A stretch of DNA of 64,000 bases from G965247775 sp965247775 (GTDB taxonomy: Bacteria; Chloroflexota; Dehalococcoidia; Bin125), in contig OZ252031.1 of NCBI GenBank assembly GCA_965247775.1, positions 744,001-808,000 on the forward strand, read 5' to 3'. A program made the position numbers and the translations under genes. Shown here in pieces: positions 1-7,859 of this stretch (its first letter is position 1; each line of letters begins with the position of its first letter). The notes under the pieces were generated by a model. That model was not told the DNA's origin. It was given only the letters and a program-made list of their open reading frames with translations, and ran no database searches.

Positions 1-68
1 GCCTCGGCCTGGCGTTCCCACTTCGCACGCTGCGCGCGCAGCGCCTCCAAGGTCTCGCGGTCTTCCAT
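1..68 (-). CDS. N-terminus of an unidentified protein (runs off the window)
   Basis: An ATG at 66-68 on the minus strand opens a frame that stays open to the window edge. It encodes about 22 charged residues beginning MEDRETLEALRAQRAKWE. This Arg/Glu-rich start with a KWE motif resembles the leader of acyl-CoA (methylmalonyl-CoA) mutase large subunits. The fragment is too short to prove this, so the identity is only a guess. It is divergent from the LLM oxidoreductase that starts at 257. Confidence 0.4.
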   Translation of the reverse strand, partial: MEDRETLEALRAQRAKWERQAE

Positions 69-256
69 GCCCTGCGCCTCCGGGTCCGGGCGCCGGGGGG
101 ACGCCCTTGTGCGCAAGTACAAGTATACGTGCGGGCGCTGCCCCGCTCGGCTCTGGGGCCGAACCTGGCTCTGCGCTAGGCTCAGCCACGCCGGACGCTG
201 CCCCGAGACGGGGCGGGAGAGTCGCTTGGGGCCGGCGCGACAGCGGAGGGGACGCC

Positions 257-1264
257 GTGCTGGACAAGCGATGGGCCCTCTCGCTGCCCCTGCCGGCGGT
301 TCCACTCCGGGATCACCCCGACTTCATGGCGGAAGCGGCCGACTGCGGCTACCGCGACGTCTGGTCCGCGGAAGTGATCGGCTTGGATGGCTTCACCCCG
401 CTCGCGGTGACGGCAATGGCGGCCCCCCGTATGCGCCTTGGCATCGCCATCGCGAGCGTCTTCACCCGCGGTCCGGGCACCCTCGCCACTCACGCGGCTG
501 CCATGGAGGAGCTGGCGCCCGGCCGCTTCTGTCTTGGGGTAGGCCTCGGCTCCCCGGCCACCGTCGAACGCTGGAACGGGGTGCCCTATCGCCACCCGAT
601 GACCCGCTTGCGCGAGTACTTGACCGTGCTCCGCGGCGCACTGGGCGGCGAGCGCGTCAGCTTCCAGGGGCGAACGCTCAGCGTGGAGGGGCTCCGACTC
701 GAGCGCCCGCCCGAGCGGCGCGTCCCGATCTACGTGGCGGCCTTGCGCGAGAAGATGCTGTACCTGGCCGGGGAAATGGGCGACGGCGTCATCACCAACT
801 GGCTCGGCGCCGACGACGTACCGCAGATCGTCGCCGCCGCGCGCGCGGGGGCGGCGGCGGCCGGCAAGGATCCCGAGCAAGTCGAGGTCGTCTGTCGCAT
901 CCCGGTCATCGTCGATCCCCCGGGGGAGGCGACGGAGAGGGAGCTGCGGCGCTACGTCTGCGCGTACCTCAACGTCCCCGCCTACGCTCGCTTCCAATCG
1001 TGGCTGGGCGCGGGGGAGCAACTGGCGCCGATGTGGGACGCCTGGGCTGCGGGCGACCGCAAGGCCGCCGTCGCCGCTGTGCCGCCCCAGCGCATGAGCG
1101 AACTCTTCGTCACCGGCAGCGCCGAGGAGCGCCGGGAGCACATTCAGCGCTTCCTGGACAACGGCGTCGATGTCGCCGTCTGCAACTTCACGACCACTGA
1201 GCCGGACGCCGGCAAGGCGGCCGACCTATTGCGCCGTGAGATCCGCGCGATGGCTCCGCGGTAG
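257..1264 (+). CDS. LLM-class (F420-type) flavin-dependent oxidoreductase
   Basis: A 335-residue protein of the luciferase-like monooxygenase fold (TIM barrel), the family of bacterial luciferase and F420-dependent reductases. Typical landmarks are the start LPLPAVPLRDHPDF, the strand GYRDVWSAEVIGLDGFTPL, the LGIAIASVFTRGPGTLA segment, and GRFCLGVGLGSPATVERWNG, which is the usual cofactor-side signature. The start is GTG 257, because GGAGGGG lies 5-10 bases upstream. The open frame extends back to 107, but that part is Arg-rich junk. Cofactor (F420 or FMN) and substrate cannot be told from sequence. It stands alone, followed by a hairpin at 1289-1315. Confidence 0.85.
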   Translation: MLDKRWALSLPLPAVPLRDHPDFMAEAADCGYRDVWSAEVIGLDGFTPLAVTAMAAPRMRLGIAIASVFTRGPGTLATHAAAMEELAPGRFCLGVGLGSPATVERWNGVPYRHPMTRLREYLTVLRGALGGERVSFQGRTLSVEGLRLERPPERRVPIYVAALREKMLYLAGEMGDGVITNWLGADDVPQIVAAARAGAAAAGKDPEQVEVVCRIPVIVDPPGEATERELRRYVCAYLNVPAYARFQSWLGAGEQLAPMWDAWAAGDRKAAVAAVPPQRMSELFVTGSAEERREHIQRFLDNGVDVAVCNFTTTEPDAGKAADLLRREIRAMAPR

Positions 1265-1288
1265 ATCGCCGCCCGTCTCGGACATGAA

Positions 1289-1315
1289 GAAGGGCCGGTC
1301 TCACACCGGCCCTTC
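1289..1315. terminator. Perfect 11-bp hairpin downstream of the LLM oxidoreductase
   Basis: GAAGGGCCGGT at 1289-1299 and its exact reverse complement at 1305-1315 flank a 5-base loop (CTCAC). It sits 25 bases past the LLM stop codon. The stem is GC-rich and stable, but no T-run follows on either strand, so it is either a GC-rich factor-assisted terminator or an RNA-stability element. Confidence 0.5.
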
Positions 1316-1972
1316 GGAGTTCCCGTCCCTGGCGCCACCACTCCACGGTGTTGCGCGGTTGTCCGCGCGGCCATGCGTCGCCTGTGAGGCGCGTCCGGTC
1401 TATGGCCCGTGGCTGGCGGCCAAGGCGCCAGCGGACGCCCGATTCTGCACGATGAGCACGCCGTAGAGAACGTGCAGCTTGCTGCGCATCCGCCATCCCT
1501 CTCCACGCCGGCCGGCGTCCGGTTCGCCTAGCTCTCTCATTCCCATCCTCGCGTGCGAGGCTCTGCGAGGCCATCCAGGCGCGACCTGATGGCGCCCGTT
1601 GATTGCTGCCGAGTGCAGCAGAGCGGGCGCGCACCAATCCGATCGCATCCACGCGCCCGCAGACTCTGTGCTGATGCGGAAAACGCACGCATGCGAATGC
1701 GCGCACTTTCACAACGTGCTCTGCTGACCGCAGGGGGTGAGTCACGGGTCTGGCGGGCGCGAGCCACCCCCGCAGCTATGCCCTGGCGGTTGAACGTGAT
1801 CTCCCGTTGCATGCCGTCCTCACGTCCTCGGGTTGGCGGATTTCCGCCGAGTGTGCTCCACTCGCTGCCGCCTCTTGCACCAGGCCATGATCCGAGGCGG
1901 CGTCGAGAGAGTCTCCTCCGTCGCCCCCACGAAGGGGTGCGCCGCATATGCTCAACGTGCGGAGGGGGAGCG
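1316..1972. other. About 650-bp intergenic stretch with no recognisable gene
   Basis: No frame here has a family signature, a plausible ribosome binding site, or composition like the neighbours. Short open frames on both strands look like GC-driven chance. A GGGGGTG/CACCCCC pair (1733-1739 with 1765-1771) could fold, and the last 200 bases presumably carry the promoter of the ABC exporter that starts at 1973. I tested the region by eye for tRNA, RNase P, tmRNA and SRP RNA hallmarks and saw none. Confidence 0.4.
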
Positions 1973-2902
1973 ATGGCGCCCATCATTGAGGCTCGGGCTC
2001 TGCGCAAGCGGTACGGCGACTGCGAGGCCGTTGCGAGCATCGACTTCACCGTGGCGGAGGGGGAGTTCTTCGGCCTGCTCGGCCCCAACGGGGCCGGCAA
2101 GACCTCCACCATCGGCATGATCAGCTGCGTGCTGCCGCTGAGCGAGGGCCAGCTCACGGTGGCTGGTCTCGACGTCCGCCGGCATGACCGGGCCATCAAG
2201 GCCCAACTCGGCGTTGTGCCCCAGGCCAACAACCTGGACCCCGACCTCAGCGTGCGCCGCAACCTGGAGGCCTACGCTCGCTTCTTCCGCCTGCCCGCCG
2301 GGGAAGCGCGCGCCCGCGCCGATTCGGCGCTGGCCCTGATGCAGTTGAGCGATCGGGCCCAGGACCCCGTCGGCGCCCTCTCCGGTGGCCTGGCGAGGCG
2401 CCTTGTGCTGGCCCGCGCCATGATCAATAACCCGCGCATTCTGGTCCTGGACGAGCCCACCACCGGCCTCGACCCGCAAGCCCGCCGCCTCGTTTGGAGG
2501 AAGCTGCGGCAACTGCGGGAGCGCGGCATCACGGTGCTCCTCAGCACCCACTACATGGACGAGGCGGAACAACTCTGCGACCGGATCGTGATCATGGATC
2601 GCGGCGTCATCCTCGAGTCCGGTCGCCCCCGGGACCTGATCGAGCGGCACATCGGGGCCGCAGTGCTGCAGCTGCGTCTCCTCGACGGCGAGGCCGACCG
2701 CCTGCGCGAGGCGCTGGCCCCTCAATTGGCCAACGGCGCTCGCCTCGAAGAGGCTGGCGATCTGATCTACGCCTACGGCCTCGACGCGGCCGCCACCGAT
2801 CGCGCGACCGCGATCCTCGGCGATCCATACCGGGTCACGTCGCGGCACGCGAACCTGGAGGATGTCTTCCTGCGCCTCACCGGCCACGGCCTGCAGGAGT
2901 AG
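1973..2902 (+). CDS. ABC-2 exporter ATP-binding protein (NodI/CcmA type)
   Basis: The 309-residue ATPase subunit of an ABC-2 type exporter, with its permease immediately downstream. It shows the Walker A GPNGAGKTS (about residue 38), the Q-loop region VVPQANNLD, a signature variant LSGGLARRL, the Walker B ILVLDEPTTGLDPQ, and the switch histidine in LLSTHYMDEAEQLCD. The C-terminal 80 residues match the NodI/drug-exporter extension (a DVFLRLTG ending). ATG 1973 is chosen because GGAGGGGG ends 5 bases before it; the frame runs back to 1553 without sense. The substrate is unknown; relatives export nodulation factors, polysaccharides or drugs. Confidence 0.93.
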   Translation: MAPIIEARALRKRYGDCEAVASIDFTVAEGEFFGLLGPNGAGKTSTIGMISCVLPLSEGQLTVAGLDVRRHDRAIKAQLGVVPQANNLDPDLSVRRNLEAYARFFRLPAGEARARADSALALMQLSDRAQDPVGALSGGLARRLVLARAMINNPRILVLDEPTTGLDPQARRLVWRKLRQLRERGITVLLSTHYMDEAEQLCDRIVIMDRGVILESGRPRDLIERHIGAAVLQLRLLDGEADRLREALAPQLANGARLEEAGDLIYAYGLDAAATDRATAILGDPYRVTSRHANLEDVFLRLTGHGLQE

Positions 2903-2906
2903 CGCG

Positions 2907-3755
2907 ATGAGTTCCACCTCGCTGCCGCAGGAGTCGCTCCGTCCCGGCGCCGGCTGGGGCGTCCACGTCTGGCTGGGGGTGGCCCTTCCCTCACGCCCGG
3001 CGTTGGCTGTCCTGCGGCGTCATCTGGACGTCTTCGTCCAGCTCTGGCGCATTAACGTCGTGCCGGCGCTGATCGAGCCGACCCTGACCATCCTCATCAT
3101 GGGCCTGGCGCTAGGGACGTTCGTTGAACTCGATCGCGACGTCGACTACATCGTGTTCGTGGCCCCGGGCATCCTCGCGACGTTCGCCATGTTCCGCAGC
3201 TTGGGAGAGTCACTCTGGGGCGCGTTCAACCGGCTCACCCAGCAAGGCGCCTACGAGGCCATGCTGGCGACGCCTGCGCGCGCCGAGGACATTGCCGCCG
3301 GCGAGATCCTCTGGGGCGCGACACAAACCGCCCTGGGCGCCCTGATCACGCTGATCGTGATGGCCCTACTCACCCCGGCCTTCGACCTCGTCCAGTCGCC
3401 GCTGGCGATTCTGGCGCTGCCCGTGGCCTTCCTCATGGGACTGCTGTTCTCGTCCATCGCGCTGGCCTTCGTGGGTGTCACGCACTCCATCCACGAACTG
3501 ATGTACTTCTTCACGATCGTGATCACGCCCATGTTCTGGTTCAGCGGCACGTTCTTCCCCCTGGATGAGCTGCCTCGTTGGGCGGAAACGCTGGGCTGGT
3601 TCATCCCCATGACCCACGCCGTGGACCTCTTCCGCGGCCTGATCCTAGGAAACCTCGGCTGGGGGCACGCCTGGGACCTGCTGTGGCTCGCCGTGGTGAC
3701 GGTGCCGTTCTGTTGGCTGGCGATTTGGTCCCTGCGTCGGCGCCTGATTCGCTGA
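2907..3755 (+). CDS. ABC-2 type transporter permease (NodJ type)
   Basis: A 282-residue integral membrane subunit partnering the ATPase that ends 4 bases earlier; a GGAG just inside the ATPase 3' end serves as the ribosome binding site. Six hydrophobic helices are visible: around residues 45-65, 85-105, 130-160, 170-190, 200-220 and 245-270. The ABC-2 signature region is near residue 205 (YFFTIVITPMFWFSGTFFPL), followed by LPRWAETLGWFIPMTHAVDL, which is characteristic of the NodJ/DrrB family. A probable two-gene operon; no substrate gene is adjacent. Confidence 0.92.
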   Translation: MSSTSLPQESLRPGAGWGVHVWLGVALPSRPALAVLRRHLDVFVQLWRINVVPALIEPTLTILIMGLALGTFVELDRDVDYIVFVAPGILATFAMFRSLGESLWGAFNRLTQQGAYEAMLATPARAEDIAAGEILWGATQTALGALITLIVMALLTPAFDLVQSPLAILALPVAFLMGLLFSSIALAFVGVTHSIHELMYFFTIVITPMFWFSGTFFPLDELPRWAETLGWFIPMTHAVDLFRGLILGNLGWGHAWDLLWLAVVTVPFCWLAIWSLRRRLIR

Positions 3756-3766
3756 GCGCGCCCCCG

Positions 3767-5212
3767 CTAGGTGGCGTCGATCACCGGCAGGGCTGGCGCC
3801 TCCCGGGACCAGGGGCTGCCCGGCGTGGCCAGGATCTCGCGCAGCTCGGCTTCGTAGAAGAACTCGCGCTCCCCAAAGGCTGGCTCCAGATCGTCCAGCC
3901 AGCGCGCCTCCGGGTCGTACTTGGCGAAAAAGGGGCGCCCCACCCAGTCCGGGTTGCGCCCTTGCAGGAACCGGAGCACGAAGACGCGCTCGCGGCCGGC
4001 GTTGCTCACACCCAGGATCTGCACCTTGCCCGGCGTCGCCGACATGCTCGGCCCCCGCACGGTGCGGGAAACGCCGCTCACCCGCTGGTAGGCCTGGCGG
4101 AAGGTCTCCCAGGCGCGCTCCAGCGTCAACTCGAAGTAGTGGCGTGCTCCCGTGTCCCGCTCCACGAACAAGTAGTAGGGAACGCAGCCCAGCTGCGCCT
4201 GTTGCTGCCACATGCGGGCCAGCGCGGCTGGGTCATCGTTAATGTGCCGGGCCAGCGGCGTTTGGGTGCGGATCTGCGCCCCGGTCCCCCGGATTCGGGC
4301 GATCGCCTCCTGCGCCACCGCAGTCTCCAACTCGCGTGGGTGGTTGTAGTGGGCCATCAGCGCTAACTGCCGGCCGGACGCCACCACCTGGCGGAACAGG
4401 CGCAGGAGGTCTGGCGCGTCCTCGTCGCTGACGAACCGATGCGGCCAGTAGGCCGACGACTTGGAGCCGATCCGGATGGTGCGCAAATTCGGCGCCGCTT
4501 CGTCCTCCAGCAGCGCCTCCAGATAGCCGCGCAGGACTTTGGTCCGCATCACCAGCGGATCCCCGCCCGTGAAGAGGACGTCCGTGACCTCGGGATGGGC
4601 GGTGAGGTAACGGCACAGCAGGTCCCCCTCGCGCATCGCGAACTTCTGGCCCTCCATCCCTACGAACTGGGGCCAGCGGAAGCAGAAGGTGCAGTAGGCG
4701 TGGCAGGTCTGTCCCTGGCTGGGAAAGAAGAGGACGGTCTCGCGGTACTTGTGCTGCATCCCGGGCAGCGGCTGACCCTCCAGGGTGGGCACGTTGTGGT
4801 CCAGCTGCCCTGCTGGGTGAGGGTTCAACGTCAGCCGGATCTCGTCCGCAGCGCCCCGCAGTTCCCGCGCGTCTGCCCCGGCGCGAAGCAACCGCTCGAT
4901 GCGGGCGAAGGCGGCGGGCTCCAGCATGTCCCGGTGCGGGAAGGTCAGGCGGTAGATCGGGTCGTCCGGAACGCGCGACCAGTCGATCAGCTCGTCCACC
5001 ACGTAGCGGTTGGACTTGAAGGGCAGCACCTGCGCCACGACGCGGATGTCCCAGCGCTGCTGCTCACTGAGGCAACGGAGTTGCGGCGTCTGCTCGAAGT
5101 TATGGAGATTGATGACTTCGTAGGCGGGACGGCCTTGGGGCGCGAAACTTGCCCGACGAGAACCGCCGTTCGCTGATGATTGACGGGGTGGCTGCGCGGA
5201 CTGGATGGTCAC
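3767..5212 (-). CDS. KamA-family radical SAM aminomutase (lysine 2,3-aminomutase-like)
   Basis: A 481-residue PLP- and radical-SAM-dependent aminomutase-family enzyme. The cluster motif is CHAYCTFC (CxxxCxxC, about residue 155). LFTGGDPL is the SAM-binding GGD motif, and TPGK near residue 395 looks like the PLP lysine that sits in PGGGGK in lysine 2,3-aminomutase. By eye, the two aspartates that hold the lysine side-chain amine in the clostridial enzyme are not aligned here, so the substrate may not be lysine. GTG 5212 is preferred because AGAGGAG precedes it. A ydaO-type c-di-AMP riboswitch lies 90 bases upstream on the same strand, so expression is probably tuned by c-di-AMP. No ablB-like acetyltransferase, efp or epmA is next to it. 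Confidence 0.88.
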   Translation of the reverse strand: MTIQSAQPPRQSSANGGSRRASFAPQGRPAYEVINLHNFEQTPQLRCLSEQQRWDIRVVAQVLPFKSNRYVVDELIDWSRVPDDPIYRLTFPHRDMLEPAAFARIERLLRAGADARELRGAADEIRLTLNPHPAGQLDHNVPTLEGQPLPGMQHKYRETVLFFPSQGQTCHAYCTFCFRWPQFVGMEGQKFAMREGDLLCRYLTAHPEVTDVLFTGGDPLVMRTKVLRGYLEALLEDEAAPNLRTIRIGSKSSAYWPHRFVSDEDAPDLLRLFRQVVASGRQLALMAHYNHPRELETAVAQEAIARIRGTGAQIRTQTPLARHINDDPAALARMWQQQAQLGCVPYYLFVERDTGARHYFELTLERAWETFRQAYQRVSGVSRTVRGPSMSATPGKVQILGVSNAGRERVFVLRFLQGRNPDWVGRPFFAKYDPEARWLDDLEPAFGEREFFYEAELREILATPGSPWSREAPALPVIDAT

Positions 5213-5227
5213 GCGTCTCTCCTCTCT

Positions 5228-5254
5228 CGACGCCGGGGCGATCCCCCACCGTCG
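5228..5254 (-). promoter_or_regulatory. Hairpin just upstream of the aminomutase ribosome binding site
   Basis: Read on the minus strand, CGACG and GGGG arms pair with CCCC and CGTCG around a GATCG loop, immediately before the AGAGGAG ribosome binding site of the aminomutase. No T-run follows. It may belong to the expression platform of the c-di-AMP riboswitch at 5302-5420, for example by affecting translation initiation; this is inference. Confidence 0.35.
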
Positions 5255-5301
5255 ATCGTCCGGGTTTGACACGGGCACCGTCGTCGTGTGAATGGACAGC
5301 C

Positions 5302-5420
5302 CCTGAGTCGCCTACGAGGTTAGCTGACGGGTTCGGCGCTCGGGTCGCCTACCAGTCTCCAGACAGGATACACCCCAAGGGGTGGTTCCCCCGTCCTCAC
5401 CTGGGTGAGGTTAGGCGGCA
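5302..5420 (-). ncRNA. c-di-AMP riboswitch (ydaO/yuaA type)
   Basis: Read on the minus strand, this shows the conserved blocks of the ydaO-yuaA riboswitch in order: the 5' P1 strand with GCCGCCTAACC, GGACGGGGGAACC, the CCCCTTGGGGTG hairpin, a variable arm, then CCGAACCCGTCAGCTAACC followed by CGTAGGCG closing P1. The CCGAACCCG and CAGCTAACC blocks are the most diagnostic part. The known family binds cyclic di-AMP and usually turns genes off. It ends 90 bases before the GTG of the KamA-like aminomutase, its only plausible target. A second copy of the motif lies at 34764-34888. Confidence 0.88.
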
Positions 5421-5603
5421 GAAGACTAGCGTATCAGTCCCGGGCACGACCCTGCCGCTGCGGGGTATGGGACTGAATCGTGTCAAGCCAATATCATACG
5501 GAGGGAACTTCACATGGAGATTGAGAACGCGCGAAGTCTCTGTTGAGAGCACCAATTCAACGATACTCTCACTTGTACTAGCGAATGCGACTGGTACGTG
5601 CAC
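5421..5603. other. AT-richer region upstream of the riboswitch, probable promoter area
   Basis: This stretch is visibly less GC-rich than its surroundings and must contain the minus-strand promoter of the riboswitch-aminomutase transcript. A TTGACA (minus strand, 5481-5486) and a TATGAT (minus strand, 5493-5498) occur, but they are in the wrong order and spacing to form one promoter, so no specific promoter is called. Confidence 0.35.
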
Positions 5604-6488
5604 TTATGCCCGATCGGCTAGCCGCTCCCGCTGCACGACGCCCAGTGCGGGCCGGCAAGCGATGCGTAACGGGACCGCCGTGGTACCGAAGCCTCGGCTG
5701 ATCACGATCACCGCGTCGGCGCGGCGCACGACCCCGTCCGCTTCCCGCCGCCCGACCGAGTGCGCGTGCCGCACCGGCGCGCCGTAGCCCGGCAGCCGAG
5801 TCTGGCCCCCATGCCTGTGACCGGAGAACGCCAACGGAAAATCGGCCACCAACGGCTCTCGCACCCTGTCCGGCGAGTGGCTGAGCAGGATGCGGAAGTC
5901 ATCCTCGCTGGGCTCCGAGGGTCCAAGGGCTAGCCGCAGGTCGTCCGGGCTGTGGTAGGCATCGTCAATGCCGACGAACGGCATCTGCTCCCCACGGATC
6001 GTCGTGCGCAGGCCGCGTTGACCAGGATGTGGACCCCGGCGTCATCCAACCCATCGATCAGCGGCGCCGGGTCGACCCAATGCCGGTCGCACTGGCCCGT
6101 CAGATACGGGCCAGACGGAGCACGTCCGCCCGGCGCGTCGCGGCAGTGCGGTCGTGTCCCCCGAGCACCGCATACATGCGTCCGGTCTCGAGAGCGCGGA
6201 AGGCGCGGAGAACAGGAGCCCGGCCGCGCTGGGAGTCGGCGTAGTCTCCCGTCGCCACGACCAGGTCGTAACGGCAGCGCCGTGCCGCCGCCAGGAAGCG
6301 TGGGACTCGCCACTGCTCGGGAAGTGCGTGTCCGACACGTGCAGGATGCGGAAGCCGTCAAGCGCCGGCGGGAGATTGGGAATCCCGACGACCGTCTCCG
6401 TCCGTTCTACCCACTTCGACTCCCGCCAGGCGTAGAGCGTCGTCAGCAAGCCGGCCAGGCCCCCGGCCAGGAGCCCGCGCCTCAGCAT
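5604..6488 (-). pseudogene. Metallophosphoesterase (YkuE/YaeI-like), frameshifted
   Basis: A calcineurin-type metallophosphoesterase spread over three frames. The first frame has a Tat- or Sec-like leader (MLRRGLLAGGLAGLL) and the first metal motif, LHVSDTHF. A second frame continues with VVATGDYADS and a degenerate third motif (VLGGHDR instead of GNHD). A third carries VDPAPLIDGLDDAGVHILV. The original frame then resumes with MPFVGIDDAYH, ILLSHSPD and SGHRHGGQ. At least three indels are needed, summing to zero, so the total length (about 294 residues) matches the family. Relatives are extracytoplasmic phosphodiesterases or lipid pyrophosphatases. Either a dead gene or a locally erroneous sequence; dead is favoured given other broken genes nearby. 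Confidence 0.8.
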
Positions 6489-6512
6489 CAGCGTTCCCTC
6501 CCAGCCTCCTGT

Positions 6513-7292
6513 TCAGGCCGATCGCGCCGCCAGAGCGGCGTCGAGCGCCGCGCGCTCCTCGGCGCTCATGGCCCAGGCCTGGGTGGCGGCCGTATTGCTC
6601 CGCACCTGCTCCGCGCTCGTTGCCCCCGCGATCACCGAGGAAACGACGTGCTGGCTCGCCAGCCAGCTCAGCGCCAGATCGTGCACACGGTGGCCGTGCT
6701 CCTCCGCGAAGGTCGTCAGGCGCTCCAAGCGATCCCAGTTCGCCTCCGCCGTAACCGCCTGGATGTGCGCCGCCATCCGATCTCGCCACTCGTGCAGGCG
6801 CGTGCCCACTGGCGGAGGCTGGCTCCGGCGATACTTCCCGGTCAGGAAGCCGCTGGCCAGGGGGAAGTAGGGCAGCATCCCCACGCCGAAGTGCCCGCAG
6901 GCCGGAATCAGCTCCGCTTCCACATCCCGCTGCAGCAGGCTCCACTCGTTCTGCGCCGACACGAAGCGCGTCAGGCCTCGCGCGCGGGCCGCCCACTCTG
7001 CCTCTGCGACCTGCCAGCCGGCAAAGTTGGATGAGCCGATGTAGCGCACGGTCCCCGCCCGCATCAGGTCGTCGAGGGCCCGCAGCGTCTCCTCGATCGG
7101 GGTGCGCGGGTCCGGCAGATGAACCTGGTAGAGGTCCAGGTAATCGGTTCCCAGCCGGCGCAGGCTGGCCTCCAGCGCCTCCTGCACCACGTCCGTCGTG
7201 GCGGTCTGGTCCAAGCGCGCTCCGAAGTTGTTCGTGCCCAGGCCGGCCAGGGAGACGCGCAGCCCCGACCCTCCCAACTGGCGATATTCCAT
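6513..7292 (-). CDS. Aldo/keto reductase lacking the catalytic Tyr-Lys segment
   Basis: A 259-residue member of the aldo/keto reductase family, about 60 residues short. The N-terminal MEYRQLGGSGLRVSLAGLG and the LGTDYLDLYQVHLPD, YIGSSNFAGWQ and YFPLASGFLTGKY segments are all present. The stretch that should follow TATTDVVQ, holding the D-T-A-x-x-Y tyrosine and the A-T-K lysine, is missing, and the sequence goes straight to EALEASLRRLGTDY. The deletion is in frame. Without the Tyr/Lys pair the normal NADPH-dependent carbonyl reduction should not work, so this is probably a decaying gene. Two intact relatives lie at 10985 and 12018. Confidence 0.8.
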   Translation of the reverse strand: MEYRQLGGSGLRVSLAGLGTNNFGARLDQTATTDVVQEALEASLRRLGTDYLDLYQVHLPDPRTPIEETLRALDDLMRAGTVRYIGSSNFAGWQVAEAEWAARARGLTRFVSAQNEWSLLQRDVEAELIPACGHFGVGMLPYFPLASGFLTGKYRRSQPPPVGTRLHEWRDRMAAHIQAVTAEANWDRLERLTTFAEEHGHRVHDLALSWLASQHVVSSVIAGATSAEQVRSNTAATQAWAMSAEERAALDAALAARSA

Positions 7293-7400
7293 GCTGGCCT
7301 CCCGTGCTCTGGCGCGCCCTAGCGTCGCACTTCCGCGCGGCCCCCGCCACGACGCTCGCTATCAGGGTTCTCCTACTACGGGGCGGCGCACGCGCTGCCG

Positions 7401-7859
7401 ATGATCATGGAGATGCCCAGGCGATTCCGCTCCCCTTCGCAGCTGGGACGGATCACACGGTCCGCGGCCTTCGTGGCCACGATGGCCCTCCTGCTCCTGG
7501 CACCGTTGGCGCACACCCCGCCCCGCGGGCTCTCCGCCGTCGGCGGGGTGCCTCTTCCGGCAGCAGCGGGCACGGAGTAGCAGATCATCGCTGGCTACAA
7601 CACCGCTACCCATGCCGGGCAGGATGCAGAGGCCATCGACATCGTGCGGGTGGATGGCCCGACCGCGGGCTCCCGCGCCCTGGCCCCGGTGGGCAGCGAT
7701 TGTCTCAGCCTGTACGGCGGCGGCGGCCGCTCGCACCTGCTCTGCCATGTGTTGTCGCTCAACGGTCTGGAGCGCGGGATGGAGGCCGCGGCCGGGCAGT
7801 GGCTGGCCACCGTCGCGCCGGACGGGCAGGCACCTGCCTGTCAGCAGACTCGCTCCTAG
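7401..7859 (+). pseudogene. Secreted M23-like peptidase remnant with an in-frame TAG
   Basis: From ATG 7401 a basic and hydrophobic leader (residues 15-40, AAFVATMALLLLAPLA) looks like a signal peptide. TAG at 7578-7580 interrupts the frame after 59 codons. The same frame then continues with QIIAGYNTATHAGQDAEAID, which resembles the first metal-binding strand of M23 (lysostaphin-type) peptidases, then DIVRVDGPTAGSRALAPVG. It ends at 7859, before any HxH motif. A nonsense change (probably from a Tyr codon) plus 3' truncation makes this a pseudogene. It converges with, and overlaps by 4 bases, the lyase gene at 7856. Confidence 0.6.

Noticed and set aside
1300..1340. GGCGCCACCA resembling a tRNA 3' end
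   Set aside because: No matching 5' acceptor strand, and the preceding bases do not form a T-arm; the 1289-1315 hairpin explains the structure.
5481..5498. TTGACA and TATGAT on the minus strand as a promoter for the riboswitch transcript
   Set aside because: The two elements are in reverse order with the wrong spacing; no single consensus promoter can be drawn.
5149..5787. A 212-codon plus-strand frame across the first riboswitch
   Set aside because: It contradicts the conserved aptamer on the other strand, has no family features and no ribosome binding site.
7578..7580. TAG read-through or stop recoding in the M23-like frame (also 41542-41544)
   Set aside because: Intact genes here terminate at TAG, and both interrupted frames carry further damage, so ordinary nonsense mutations are more likely.
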